From the NCBI GenBank assembly GCA_028284005.1, contig JANQSO010000010.1, positions 1-64,000 of the forward strand: DNA of 64,000 bases. The letters are read 5' to 3'. This document shows positions 43,684 to 53,669 of this stretch, piece by piece; the stretch's first letter is position 1, and each line of letters begins with the position of its first letter. This DNA is from Flavobacteriaceae bacterium. GTDB taxonomy: Bacteria; Bacteroidota; Bacteroidia; Flavobacteriales; Flavobacteriaceae. The position numbers were made by a program, and so were the translations under genes. Under the pieces are notes generated by a model. That model was given only the letters and a program-made list of their open reading frames with translations. It did not search any database and had not been told where the DNA came from.

Positions 43684-44492
43684 TTGATGGTTTTTCGGAT
43701 GGCCACCAGGTCTGTCAATAATTTTTCCAATTTACTTAGGTCCAGCATATTTGCTCCGTCACTTTTTGCATTAGCCGGGTCAAAATGAGTTTCAATAAAA
43801 ATGCCGTCCACTCCTGTCGCAATTCCCGCACGGGCTATGGTACCAATCATTTCAGGCCGGCCACCGGTTACACCAATAGTCTGGTTGGGTTGTTGCAGGC
43901 TATGTGTTATATCCAAAACCACGGGGGCATACAGCTTCATGGTTGGAATCCCTCTAAAGTCAACGACCATGTCCTGGTAGCCAAACATGGTTCCACGGTC
44001 CGTGACCATTACCTGATCATTACCGGAATCTGTTACTTTCTTAACTGCATGTTGCATGCTTTCGGGACTCATAAATTGCCCTTTTTTAAGATTCACCACC
44101 TTTCCGGTATTCGCCGCGGCAACTACCAGGTCGGTTTGACGCACCAGGAAAGCCGGAATTTGCAATACATCAACATATTCGGCCGCCATAGCAGCATCAC
44201 TTACTTCATGAATATCGGTTACGGTAGGAACATCAAATGTTTCAGAAACTTTTTTAAGAATATTCAAAGCTTTTTCATCTCCAATACCGGTAAAACTATC
44301 AATACGGCTTCGGTTGGCCTTTTTAAAACTTCCTTTAAAAACAAACGGAATCTCAAGTCGATTGGTGATAGCGACGATCTTTTCAGCGATCAATAGTGCC
44401 ATGTCTTCACCTTCAATGGCACAGGGACCCGCTAATAGGAAGAAATTATTGGAATCTACGTGTTTTAGCTTCGGAATTAATTCAAGTTTCAT
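43674..44492 (-). CDS. kdsA: 3-deoxy-D-manno-octulosonate 8-phosphate synthase
   Basis: 272 aa. Condenses PEP with arabinose 5-phosphate to Kdo-8-P for lipopolysaccharide. LLAGPCAIEGEDMAL, VFKGSFKKANRSRIDSFTG, QIPAFLVRQTDLVVAAANTG and MVTDRGTMFGYQDMVVDFRGIP are the PEP- and phosphate-binding segments. Length is typical. Its -7 TATCTTTG is at 44518-44511. Confidence 0.95.
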   Translation of the reverse strand: MKLELIPKLKHVDSNNFFLLAGPCAIEGEDMALLIAEKIVAITNRLEIPFVFKGSFKKANRSRIDSFTGIGDEKALNILKKVSETFDVPTVTDIHEVSDAAMAAEYVDVLQIPAFLVRQTDLVVAAANTGKVVNLKKGQFMSPESMQHAVKKVTDSGNDQVMVTDRGTMFGYQDMVVDFRGIPTMKLYAPVVLDITHSLQQPNQTIGVTGGRPEMIGTIARAGIATGVDGIFIETHFDPANAKSDGANMLDLSKLEKLLTDLVAIRKTINHL

Positions 44493-44510
44493 TTTAAAAA
44501 TTTAGTAGTG

Positions 44511-44518
44511 CAAAGATA
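44511..44518 (-). promoter_or_regulatory. kdsA promoter -7 element
   Basis: On the minus strand TATCTTTG is a perfect -7 match, 18 bases before the kdsA ATG. The nearest TTG (44535-44533) is at 14 bases, shorter than usual. Confidence 0.55.
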
Positions 44519-44577
44519 ACATATTATTGAAGCAAAATAATTAACTGTTTATTGTGCTTTAATAGTTTCAGAAACAC

Positions 44578-44585
44578 TACTTTTG
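44578..44585 (+). promoter_or_regulatory. typA promoter -7 element
   Basis: TACTTTTG fits TAnnTTTG, 25 bases before the typA ATG. A TTG at 44552-44554 is 23 bases upstream, slightly longer than the usual spacing. Confidence 0.55.
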
Positions 44586-44610
44586 CACGGCCTTAAGAAA
44601 GAGCAACACT

Positions 44611-46404
44611 ATGAATATCAAAAACATTGCGATCATTGCACACGTAGACCACGGTAAAACCACATTGGTGGATAAGATCATGCATCATTGTAGTTTGTTT
44701 CGTGAAAACGAAAAAACAGGCGAACTGATCCTGGATAACAATGACCTGGAACGTGAGCGGGGTATTACCATTACTTCAAAAAATGTCTCTGTAGTTTACA
44801 AGGACACAAAGATTAATATTATCGATACTCCGGGCCACGCCGATTTTGGAGGAGAAGTAGAGCGTGTATTGAATATGGCCGACGGTGTTTTGCTGTTAGT
44901 GGATGCTTTTGAAGGCCCTATGCCACAAACACGTTTTGTATTACAAAAAGCCATTGCATTGGGCTTGAAACCCTGTGTGGTTGTAAATAAAGTAGACAAA
45001 GAGAACTGTACTCCGGATGAGGTTCATGAAGCTGTGTTTGACCTGATGTTTGAACTGGGTGCCGAAGAATGGCAATTGGATTTTCCAACAGTGTATGGCT
45101 CTGCAAAACACAATTGGATGAGCGATGACTGGAAAAACAAAACCGAAAATATTGAACCTTTACTGGATATGGTCCTGGAACACATTCCATCTCCAAAAGT
45201 AGAGGAAGGTAGCGTACAGATGTTAATTACCTCATTGGATTATTCTTCTTTTACAGGCCGTATCGCTATTGGGCGTTTACAAAGAGGGGTTTTAAAAGAG
45301 AATATGCAGATCACGCTTGTAAAGCGAGACGGTTCTACGGTAAAGTCCAGGATAAAGGAATTACACACCTTTGAAGGTTTGGGCCGCTTAAAAGTTACTG
45401 AGGTTCAGGCCGGTGATATTTGTGCATTGGTTGGTTTGGAAGGTTTTGATATAGGCGATACGGTTGCGGATATTGAAAACCCGGAAGCATTAAAGACCAT
45501 TGCGATCGATGAACCAACAATGAGCATGTTGTTTACCATTAACGACTCTCCTTTCTTTGGAAAAGACGGAAAATATGTTACGTCACGACATATTAAAGAA
45601 CGTTTGGAGCGCGAACTGGAAAAGAACCTAGCGCTGCGTATGCAGCCTACGGACAGTGCTGATAAATTTATGGTATTTGGTCGTGGTGTTTTGCACTTAT
45701 CCGTCCTTATTGAAACCATGCGCCGCGAAGGTTACGAATTACAAATTGGACAGCCCCAGGTTATTATAAAAGAGATCGATGGTGTTAAATGTGAGCCCGT
45801 TGAAGAGTTAACCATAGACCTACCCGAAAATGTGAGTGGAAAAGCTATAGACATGGTGACATTGAGAAAAGGGGAGATGCTTAGCATGGAAGCAAAGGGA
45901 GAGCGAATGGTATGTAAATTCAATATTCCGTCACGTGGGATCATTGGATTGCGTAATCAATTGTTAACAGCTACTGCGGGTGAAGCCATTATGACGCATC
46001 GTTTCTTAGAATACCAGCCCTTGAAAGGAGGAATTCCCGAAAGACAGAATGGAAGTCTGGTGTCTATGGAGAACGGTTCTGCAATTCCGTATTCAATTGA
46101 TAAATTACAGGAACGCGGACGTTTCTTTGTACATCCTAATGAAGATATTTACGAAGGGCAGGTAATAGGCGAAAATTCACGCCAGGATGATATGGTGGTG
46201 AATATCACCAAAACAAAAAAGCTTAGTAATGTACGGTCTGCAGGTGCAGATGACAAGGCTAAGATCGTTCCTGCTATAAAGTTTTCATTGGAAGAAGCTT
46301 TGGAATATATTCAGAAAGATGAATATGTAGAAGTGACGCCAAGCCATTTAAGATTGCGTAAAATTTTACTTAAAGAGGTAGATCGCAAACGTAATAAGCT
46401 ATAA
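44611..46404 (+). CDS. typA: Ribosome-associated GTPase TypA/BipA
   Basis: 597 aa. G1 HVDHGKT (11-17), G3 [10 protein letters not shown] (72-81) and G4 NKVD (126-129), then EF-G-like domains and the BipA-specific C-terminal domain ([33 protein letters not shown]). It acts on 70S ribosomes in stress and assembly at low temperature. Length and domain order are normal. Confidence 0.97.
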   Translation: MNIKNIAIIAHVDHGKTTLVDKIMHHCSLFRENEKTGELILDNNDLERERGITITSKNVSVVYKDTKINIIDTPGHADFGGEVERVLNMADGVLLLVDAFEGPMPQTRFVLQKAIALGLKPCVVVNKVDKENCTPDEVHEAVFDLMFELGAEEWQLDFPTVYGSAKHNWMSDDWKNKTENIEPLLDMVLEHIPSPKVEEGSVQMLITSLDYSSFTGRIAIGRLQRGVLKENMQITLVKRDGSTVKSRIKELHTFEGLGRLKVTEVQAGDICALVGLEGFDIGDTVADIENPEALKTIAIDEPTMSMLFTINDSPFFGKDGKYVTSRHIKERLERELEKNLALRMQPTDSADKFMVFGRGVLHLSVLIETMRREGYELQIGQPQVIIKEIDGVKCEPVEELTIDLPENVSGKAIDMVTLRKGEMLSMEAKGERMVCKFNIPSRGIIGLRNQLLTATAGEAIMTHRFLEYQPLKGGIPERQNGSLVSMENGSAIPYSIDKLQERGRFFVHPNEDIYEGQVIGENSRQDDMVVNITKTKKLSNVRSAGADDKAKIVPAIKFSLEEALEYIQKDEYVEVTPSHLRLRKILLKEVDRKRNKL

Positions 46405-46497
46405 ATATTATTGGTTTTTGTTTCAATAAACTGGGTGTTTTTTAGTTTATTTGTTAAGTTTTTGTAAAAAGAAAATCAATTTAAAAAACTTGTTGGT

Positions 46498-46698
46498 ATG
46501 AATTTTTTGTATTTCGACCCGGGATTAGGGGCAATGATTGTACAAGCCATAGTGGCTGTAGCTGCAGGGGTTATTTTATTTTCAAAAAATGTGATGTATA
46601 AGATTAAGGCCTTTTTTGGATTATTGAAAGAAGATGAGGATACTTACGATTCAATAGATATTGATGAGCAAGACACCGATACACATGACAAACAGTAA
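46498..46698 (+). CDS. Small membrane protein next to the polysaccharide locus
   Basis: 66 aa. YFDPGLGAMIVQAIVAVAAGVILF gives one membrane helix after a FDPG motif, then a basic KIKAFFGLLK and an acidic tail. Proteins with this YFDPG-start occur with surface polysaccharide genes. It overlaps the methyltransferase start by 14 bases (46685-46698), so the two are coupled. Confidence 0.7.
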   Translation: MNFLYFDPGLGAMIVQAIVAVAAGVILFSKNVMYKIKAFFGLLKEDEDTYDSIDIDEQDTDTHDKQ

Positions 46699-48070
46699 TA
46701 GTAACGTACACCAAGCTTCATTCAGGGACCCTTCCGGGTATATGTTTCATGACGGTGGGACCTTGCGCAGAGTTATAAATCCTATTTATTTTCCACAGTA
46801 TAAAAAATTAACCGATAGTGGTTTTTATGAAGCGCTTATCAAAAATGAATTGCTGATCCCTCATACGGAAACTTCAGTTTCTGAAGACACTATCATTATC
46901 ACTCCTGAAAAAATTCCGTTCATCACCAATCCTTACGAATGGAGTTTTAACCAGTTTAAACATGCTGCACTTCACACTTTGAAAATTCAGAAATATGCCT
47001 TGTCCAAAGGATTTATTCTGAAAGATGCATCTGCATATAATGTTACTTTTTACAAAGGGAAGCCTATTTTTATAGATACACTTTCTTTTGATTTTTACGA
47101 AGAGGATACTCCCTGGAGAGCGTATAAACAGTTTATTACTCATTTTTTTGGCCCCTTAGTGCTGGCAAAATACCACGGTACCGAAGTTTTTAAAATGTTG
47201 CAAACCCATATTGACGGGATTCCGGTAAAATTAATAGCTTCCATGCTTCCCGGAAAGTCGAAATTAAGCTCTACTTTGTATACCAATATTCATTTGCTGG
47301 CAAAGATGGAAAGCAAACACAGTGAAGATTATAAAGCAGAGACAAAAGTGGCAAAACTTTCCAAAAAAGCGCAAAGCAATATATTGGAAAGTTTATTTGA
47401 TTACATAAAAAAACTGGATGTAAAAGAAGCTACCGAGTGGGGAGATTACTATGCCAAGACCAATTATGAGACTGCTGCTTTTGAAGCTAAGAAAGAATTG
47501 ATAAAGAGTTGGGTAAATCCGCTACGACCTCAAACATTGATTGATGTTGGAGGTAATGACGGGACCTTTGCCAGAACTGTTCTGGATACTGTGCCACATG
47601 TAATTGTAACAGATATTGACAGCAATGCGGTAGACCACAACTACAAACAAATTCAGCAAAATAATGAAGTAAATATGCTTCCGTTTGTATGTGATGTTTT
47701 GCAACCCGCTCCGGGAATTGGCTTCAATAATACCGAGCGTAATTCGCTCATAGAACGGTTGCGGGATTATGCCCCTGATGTCACCATGGCCCTGGCTTTA
47801 ATTCATCATATTACACTTTCGGGCAATGTGCCTTTCGAAAAATCTGCAGAATTTTTTGCAAAATTCTCAAAGAACCTGATCATTGAGTTTCCCACCCGGG
47901 AGGATTCTTGGGTACAATCGCTATTGGTTAGAAAACGTGAGTTTATCAACCATTTTGATTTTTATAATGAAAATGAATTTGAAGACGGATACAAAAAATA
48001 TTTTCAGTTAGAAAAGAAAGAAACCGTAGCCGGAACAAAGCGTATATTATATTTGTTTAAAAGCAAGTAA
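46685..48070 (+). CDS. Class I SAM-dependent methyltransferase, NoeA-like
   Basis: 461 aa from the ATG at 46685, which overlaps the small upstream gene; an ATG at 46661 is also in frame. FRDPSGYMFHDGGTLRRVINPIY opens the N-terminal domain seen in NoeA-type proteins. The SAM motif is IDVGGNDGTFART at about 280-292, with VIVTDID as motif II. The middle shows kinase-like FKGKPIFIDTLSFDFYEE. It may methylate a sugar of the surface glycan. It comes directly before the sulfatase-like triplet. Confidence 0.75.
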   Translation: MTNSNSNVHQASFRDPSGYMFHDGGTLRRVINPIYFPQYKKLTDSGFYEALIKNELLIPHTETSVSEDTIIITPEKIPFITNPYEWSFNQFKHAALHTLKIQKYALSKGFILKDASAYNVTFYKGKPIFIDTLSFDFYEEDTPWRAYKQFITHFFGPLVLAKYHGTEVFKMLQTHIDGIPVKLIASMLPGKSKLSSTLYTNIHLLAKMESKHSEDYKAETKVAKLSKKAQSNILESLFDYIKKLDVKEATEWGDYYAKTNYETAAFEAKKELIKSWVNPLRPQTLIDVGGNDGTFARTVLDTVPHVIVTDIDSNAVDHNYKQIQQNNEVNMLPFVCDVLQPAPGIGFNNTERNSLIERLRDYAPDVTMALALIHHITLSGNVPFEKSAEFFAKFSKNLIIEFPTREDSWVQSLLVRKREFINHFDFYNENEFEDGYKKYFQLEKKETVAGTKRILYLFKSK

Positions 48071-48071
48071 G

Positions 48072-49556
48072 ATGGTGACCAAAAAGAAGCAAGGGATACC
48101 TGGCCTTTTAAATAACGAAAAATGGCTACCTGTGTTAGCCGCATTGGCTTCGGGACTGTATCCGGTCCTATTTTACTATACCAATAATTATTCACTGATC
48201 AATTCCTGGAAGCACCTGGGGTTCTTTATTGGTTTCTTTCTGGTAGTACCTGTTTTAACCTTTTTGGTCATTAGCAGGTTGTTTAAAACTCCCAAATTAA
48301 AGAAATGGGATAAGCGCGTATTACCTTTTTTAAATGTTTTTTCCTTTTTTATGTTCATACAATTGTGTTTGTATGCAAAGACACAATGGCTCTTTAGCAG
48401 TATAATATTTGTTGCCGCATTACTTTTTGCGATCTACCTCTATGCGTATTTAAAAAAAGTGATCATCATACAATTTTTACTTGTGGTCGTAGGTTTGTTT
48501 TGGCTTTTTCCTACTATTAAAACACAATTGACCTATTCCAGCCAATGGTCTGTACAGCCGGATGATATTGAAGAAGTTGTATTTAAAAAACGTCCCAATA
48601 TTTATTACATACAACCGGATGGGTATGTAAATTTTTCTGAAATGGACAAAGGATATTATAATGTTGATAATACAGAATTCTGGAATTTCTTAGAAGAAAA
48701 TAATTTTAAGAGCTACCCGGATATACGTAGTAACTATACATCGACGCTGGTATCAAATAGTGCAACTTTTTCAATGATGCACCATTATTATAATAATGGT
48801 TTTAATTTCACCGAGATTGCCAATGCACGGGAAATTATCATTTCCAAGAATCCTGTTCTGGACATATTTAAAAACAATAATTACAAAACACATTTTATAG
48901 CGGAAATATCTTATCTCTTGAATAATTTTCCTGAAATGGGGTATGATGCCTGTAATTTTGATTATGATGATATTGCGTTTATAACAGACGGTTTTAAAAG
49001 GGAAGAGGATATATTGAAGCCAATTGAAGCATTTTTAGATGTAGATAAAGAAAGATCAAAATTCTTTTTCATAGAGATCTTTAAGCCGGGCCATGTTTCA
49101 TCAAAAAAACATGAAACAACAGGAGTGGAAAAAGAACTTGAACTATATAAAAAGAATCTTAAAATTGCCAATGAAAAGCTTGTCAAGGTTATTGACCTTA
49201 TTCAGGAAAGGGACCCCGACGGATTAATTATGATCATGGCGGATCACGGCGGTTATGCTGGCTATGACCATATGCTTGAAATTAGGAAAAAGACATTGGA
49301 CAAGGACCTTTTATATTCGGCATTTAGTACACAACTATCAATTAAATGGCCTTCTGGAGAAGCGCCAAAATTCGATACAAAATTTAAAACCGGAGTTAAC
49401 GTATTCCGAATTCTGTTCTCTTACTTAAGTGAAGAAGAAAAATACCTGGAAAATCTTCAAAATGAGGGTAGTTACACGATCATTGAAGAAGATGCCCCAA
49501 AAGGTGTTTATAAGGTTATTGATGATGAAGGAAATGTTACTTTTGAAAAATATTAA
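48072..49556 (+). CDS. Sulfatase-fold membrane enzyme, paralogue 1
   Basis: 494 aa. Four to five N-terminal membrane helices (to about 145) precede an alkaline-phosphatase-superfamily domain. IQPDGY (D183) starts the metal site, STLVSNSATF (about 224-233) carries candidate nucleophile Thr/Ser, and MADHGGYAGYDHM (about 390) supplies the metal-binding Asp/His. No Cys-x-Pro-x-Arg sulfatase motif, so a phosphoethanolamine-transferase-like or phosphoglycerol-transferase-like role on surface glycans fits better than sulfate hydrolysis. Confidence 0.75.
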   Translation: MVTKKKQGIPGLLNNEKWLPVLAALASGLYPVLFYYTNNYSLINSWKHLGFFIGFFLVVPVLTFLVISRLFKTPKLKKWDKRVLPFLNVFSFFMFIQLCLYAKTQWLFSSIIFVAALLFAIYLYAYLKKVIIIQFLLVVVGLFWLFPTIKTQLTYSSQWSVQPDDIEEVVFKKRPNIYYIQPDGYVNFSEMDKGYYNVDNTEFWNFLEENNFKSYPDIRSNYTSTLVSNSATFSMMHHYYNNGFNFTEIANAREIIISKNPVLDIFKNNNYKTHFIAEISYLLNNFPEMGYDACNFDYDDIAFITDGFKREEDILKPIEAFLDVDKERSKFFFIEIFKPGHVSSKKHETTGVEKELELYKKNLKIANEKLVKVIDLIQERDPDGLIMIMADHGGYAGYDHMLEIRKKTLDKDLLYSAFSTQLSIKWPSGEAPKFDTKFKTGVNVFRILFSYLSEEEKYLENLQNEGSYTIIEEDAPKGVYKVIDDEGNVTFEKY

Positions 49557-49570
49557 CTTGCAGGTACCAT

Positions 49571-51040
49571 ATGTTGCAAAATTTATTGAAAAATAAAGAT
49601 GTTTCTCCCATACTAATTGCTTTTGCAGCGGGTCTATACCCTTTTTTGCATTATTATAATAGCAATTTTGACCTGGCCGATTCCTGGGTGCAATTGCTGT
49701 TCTTACTGGGAATATGCTTTGTTCTGCCGGTTTTTTTTGTAGTAGTTTCCAAATATGTTTTTAGACTTTCTTTCCTGAAACCCCTTGAAAAGTACCGCCT
49801 TAGTGTCATCAATATAATTGTATTTTCCGGCCTTATAAGTATTCTTGTCTTTCTTTCAAACAAAAAGACATTTGTGTTAGTGGTCTTCCTGGCCGGACTT
49901 TTGGGCCTGCTTGTATATAAACATCTTGGTAAAATAGTCATTCTGCAACTTCTCCTGGCCGTGATGAGCTTTGTTAGTTTCATCCCAAGAGTCATTTTTA
50001 TGGTAAATTACAATGATGACTGGACATTGGTGGAAGATAATATTTTAGATACCAGGTTTAAAAAGACGCCAAACATCTATGTTATTCAGCCTGACGGGTA
50101 TACAAACTTTGCCGAATTAAGAGAAGAGCCTTATAATTACAACGACACCCGTTTTGAAGAATGGTTGACCCGGAATGATTTTGTGAATTATACCAACTTT
50201 AGAAGTAATTATTACTCAACACTAACTTCTAATTCCTCGATGTTTGCAATGAAGCATCATTATTATAGCAATACTTTTAGAGGAAACCTAAAAACGTATG
50301 GATCACAGGAGATAATTGTTGGAGATAATAACAATGTATTGAAGATCCTAAAGAACAATGCATATACATCTCACTTGATAACGGATAATTCCTTTTTCCT
50401 GGTGAACCGAAAATTATCGGGTTTTGATTATTGCAATATAGACCAAAGTAAAGTGAAATTGTATGACTCCGGTGGTGTTAGGGGAGCAGATATTGTTTCA
50501 GATTTTGAGACGCTGCTTAAGAACACATCCACCAGGAATAACTTCTATTTTATAGAAAAGACCATTCCAAGCCACGTAACCTATGCAAAGTCGTACTCTA
50601 CGGGCGTTGAGGGAGAGCGGGAATTGTATCTGGAAAGGCTTGAAGTTGCCAATGATTGGCTGAAAGAATTGATCAATATCATCAATACGTATGATGATAA
50701 TGCAATGATAGTTATCATTGCTGATCATGGAGGTTATGTAGGTTTAAGTTATATGTTAGAGGTCGAAAGGAAACAATTAAGCGAGTTGGAGGCCATATCG
50801 GTCTTTAGTAGTTTATTGTCCATTAAATGGCCGGATGGTGACGTTCCCGAAGACCTGAGCTTTAGATCTAATGTGAACCTCTTCAGAACCATTTTTTCGT
50901 ACCTGAGCGACGATCCTTCCTTGTTGAACTATAAAGAAGAAGACAAAAGTTTCATTCCATTATACGATGGAAGCCGTGCAGATTTTTTTGAATGTATCAA
51001 TGAAGATTACGAAGTGCAATACAGAAAGCTGGACCCATAA
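49571..51040 (+). CDS. Sulfatase-fold membrane enzyme, paralogue 2 (divergent)
   Basis: 489 aa, same layout as its neighbours: N-terminal helices, IQPDGYTNFAELRE, STLTSNSSMFAMKHHYY, IIADHGGYVG. It differs in many places and lacks the conserved ending PKGVYK or PRGVYK (here DFFECINEDYEVQY). Ends by sharing an overlap base with paralogue 3 (TAATG). The divergence suggests a changed substrate. Confidence 0.72.
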   Translation: MLQNLLKNKDVSPILIAFAAGLYPFLHYYNSNFDLADSWVQLLFLLGICFVLPVFFVVVSKYVFRLSFLKPLEKYRLSVINIIVFSGLISILVFLSNKKTFVLVVFLAGLLGLLVYKHLGKIVILQLLLAVMSFVSFIPRVIFMVNYNDDWTLVEDNILDTRFKKTPNIYVIQPDGYTNFAELREEPYNYNDTRFEEWLTRNDFVNYTNFRSNYYSTLTSNSSMFAMKHHYYSNTFRGNLKTYGSQEIIVGDNNNVLKILKNNAYTSHLITDNSFFLVNRKLSGFDYCNIDQSKVKLYDSGGVRGADIVSDFETLLKNTSTRNNFYFIEKTIPSHVTYAKSYSTGVEGERELYLERLEVANDWLKELINIINTYDDNAMIVIIADHGGYVGLSYMLEVERKQLSELEAISVFSSLLSIKWPDGDVPEDLSFRSNVNLFRTIFSYLSDDPSLLNYKEEDKSFIPLYDGSRADFFECINEDYEVQYRKLDP

Positions 51041-52521
51041 TGAGCATTGTACAGACTTTTTTGAGATCTACTACTGTAAGCCATGTATTGGCAGCAGTTG
51101 CTTCAGGTTTGTATCCTATTTTATTTTACTTTAACAACAATTATACACTAGTTAGTTCCTGGGAGCACCTTGGCTATTTCATCCTTATATTTTTAATTGT
51201 TCCTATTGGAGTGTTTAGTCTGTCTCAGCGAGTATTTGCCATTCATTCCATACAAAAGTGGCAACGATACATTCTACCCTTTTTAAATGTTTTTACATTT
51301 TTATTTTTTGTGAGTCTATGTTTGCATGGAAGCATTAAAAAGAAGATCACATTGGGGATTTTTATTATTGCCGCACTGTTTGCTTTTTTTCTATACAAGC
51401 ATATAAAGAAAGTAATTGCATTGCAATTATTGCTGGCCGTGATAGGGCTCATTACTTTATTGAGTTCTCTTTACAGAATATTTGATTATTCTGAAGAATG
51501 GTTACAACAACCGGATGATATAGCTCAGGTTACATTTGTATCTACTCCCAATGTATATTACCTCCAGCCGGATGGCTATGTGAATTTTTCAGAATTGAAT
51601 AAAGGTTATTACAATATTGAAAACAATGCGTTTGAATCTTTTTTAACTGAAAATAACTTTACGCATTACCCCGATTTCCGAAGCAATTACGAAGCTACGC
51701 TTACATCAAACAGCGCTACTTTTATGATGAAGCATCATTATTATGAAGGCAATGCTTCTTCCAACGAAGCCGTTAATGCACGGGATCTAATCGTAACAAA
51801 GAATACCGTTTTAGATGTATTCAAGAACAATGGATATAAAACATATCTCTTAACCGAAATGCCTTATATCTTATTGAACAGGCCCAAAATGGGATACGAT
51901 GAATGCAATTTTGACTACAGTGAAATTCCTTTTATTAGTACCGGACTAAGAACCAAAAAAGAGATACTTCCGTCCCTTAAAGACTATGTAACGGAGGACA
52001 TTGAGTCCCCTAAGTTCTTTTTTATAGAGATCTTCAACCCTAAACACATCAATGGGGACACTTCTGTTGAAAATGCAGTACAGGTAAAAAGAGATATGTA
52101 TATAAACGATCTTAAAAAGGCCAATACTACATTAATGGATGCAATTGATGTCATTATAGAAAATGACCCTAATGCACTTATCATGATCATGGCGGACCAT
52201 GGAGGTTATGTTGGGATGGAGTATTTACAACAGGGAGGTGTAAAAACACAGGACCGCGATCTTGTATATTCTATTTTCAGCAGTGCACTTTCCATTCGTT
52301 GGCCCGATGGAGTATTACCGGAAAAGAAAACAGAATTTAGGTCGGCAGTAAATATATTTAGAATTTTATTTTCATATTTGAGTGAAGACCCTTCATATAC
52401 AGAGAATTTACAGGATGACGGGAGCTATATCATTACCACTGAAGGCGCTCCAAGAGGTGTTTACAAATATATTGATGACAGTGGAAAAGTCGTTTTTGAA
52501 AAAATAAAACTGTTTGACTAA
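51040..52521 (+). CDS. Sulfatase-fold membrane enzyme, paralogue 3
   Basis: 493 aa, close to paralogue 1 along the whole length: QPDGYVNFSELNKGYYNIEN, FRSNYEATLTSNSATFMMKHHYY, MGYDECNFDYSEIPFI, IMADHGGYVGMEY, APRGVYKYIDDSGKV. Last of three. The stop overlaps that of a convergent glycosyltransferase gene by 4 bases (TTA/TAA). Confidence 0.75.
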   Translation: MSIVQTFLRSTTVSHVLAAVASGLYPILFYFNNNYTLVSSWEHLGYFILIFLIVPIGVFSLSQRVFAIHSIQKWQRYILPFLNVFTFLFFVSLCLHGSIKKKITLGIFIIAALFAFFLYKHIKKVIALQLLLAVIGLITLLSSLYRIFDYSEEWLQQPDDIAQVTFVSTPNVYYLQPDGYVNFSELNKGYYNIENNAFESFLTENNFTHYPDFRSNYEATLTSNSATFMMKHHYYEGNASSNEAVNARDLIVTKNTVLDVFKNNGYKTYLLTEMPYILLNRPKMGYDECNFDYSEIPFISTGLRTKKEILPSLKDYVTEDIESPKFFFIEIFNPKHINGDTSVENAVQVKRDMYINDLKKANTTLMDAIDVIIENDPNALIMIMADHGGYVGMEYLQQGGVKTQDRDLVYSIFSSALSIRWPDGVLPEKKTEFRSAVNIFRILFSYLSEDPSYTENLQDDGSYIITTEGAPRGVYKYIDDSGKVVFEKIKLFD

Positions 52522-53669
52522 TTAGTGTTCTTTAGGCCAAGGATACTAAAAAACAGGCTAAACAAGATAATTTGTACACCCAATAACATACTTGTAACAG
52601 CAGGAATTACCATTCGCAATGTATTTGAATTTGTAATATCTCCAAAGCTAAGTTCCTGCCAGTAACTGTAGGCCAGAACACTTAGTACAATTCCAACGAT
52701 TACAAATAAGGCCCCTACAATTAATCCTCTTTCCAGGTTTATGAATTTGAATTGGCGGTCATAGTGCTTTGACTTTGGCAGCAGGCCGTTTTCAACCGTA
52801 AATACCTTGGTGAGACCGTAGAATAGTATGAACTGGAATCCAATTAGTAAACATCCCGATGTGAACAGTAACGTATGTACATCAAAAGTTATATTACTAA
52901 TGGTCACCGGATTGTAGATCAAAATTCCCGAAGTGATACCGCCAAAGAGCATCAATAACATACCCGGAATAAAGAATAACCATTTAGGGCTGTACAATAA
53001 CAGGAACCGTAAATGGCGCCATCCATCACTCCACGTATTCAGATGCGGAGGCCGGGTTCTTCCGTCCGGAGAAAGGATTGTAGGTACCTCTGTGATTTTA
53101 AGGTCGTATAAACTCGCTTTTACGATCATTTCACTGGCAAATTCCATTCCTGTGGTCTTGAGGTCCATTTTGTAAAAGGCCTCTTTACTGAATCCCCGTA
53201 AACCACAATGAAAATCACCAATTTTAGAATTAAAGAACAATCTGCCAATAAACGACAGTACCGGATTACCCAAATACTTATGTAAAAAAGGCATTGCGCC
53301 TTTCTTTATTCCTCCCTTAAAACGATTACCCATCACCAGGTCGTAGCCTTCCCTCAATTTTTCCAGATAGGGCATCATATTACTAAAATCGTAACTATCA
53401 TCGGCATCTCCCATCATAACATATTTTCCTTCAGCAGCAGTAATACCCCCAATAAGGGCATTTCCGTAGCCTTTATCTGTTACATTGACAACACGGGCTT
53501 TCAGGCTTTTGGCGATCTCCTGAGATCCGTCCGTACTTCCATTGTCAGCAATAACCACCTCTCCCGCAACACCTTCCCTTTCAAAAAAGGCCTGTGCCTT
53601 TTTGATACATACGGCAAGCGTTTCAGCTTCATTTAAACAAGGCATTACAACAGTTAGCTCAGGATTCAT
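52518..53669 (-). CDS. Glycosyltransferase family 2 with C-terminal membrane helices
   Basis: 383 aa. GT-A fold: TVVMPCLNEAETLAVCI, DNGSTDGS, MMGDADDSYDF (the DxD) and RGFSKEAFYKMD. About four helices follow after residue 230 (LFFIPGMLLMLFGGITSGILI). This matches dolichyl-phosphate-glucose/mannose synthase-like enzymes that charge a polyprenyl carrier. Overlaps the next minus-strand gene by 11 bases. Confidence 0.88.
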   Translation of the reverse strand: MNPELTVVMPCLNEAETLAVCIKKAQAFFEREGVAGEVVIADNGSTDGSQEIAKSLKARVVNVTDKGYGNALIGGITAAEGKYVMMGDADDSYDFSNMMPYLEKLREGYDLVMGNRFKGGIKKGAMPFLHKYLGNPVLSFIGRLFFNSKIGDFHCGLRGFSKEAFYKMDLKTTGMEFASEMIVKASLYDLKITEVPTILSPDGRTRPPHLNTWSDGWRHLRFLLLYSPKWLFFIPGMLLMLFGGITSGILIYNPVTISNITFDVHTLLFTSGCLLIGFQFILFYGLTKVFTVENGLLPKSKHYDRQFKFINLERGLIVGALFVIVGIVLSVLAYSYWQELSFGDITNSNTLRMVIPAVTSMLLGVQIILFSLFFSILGLKNTN

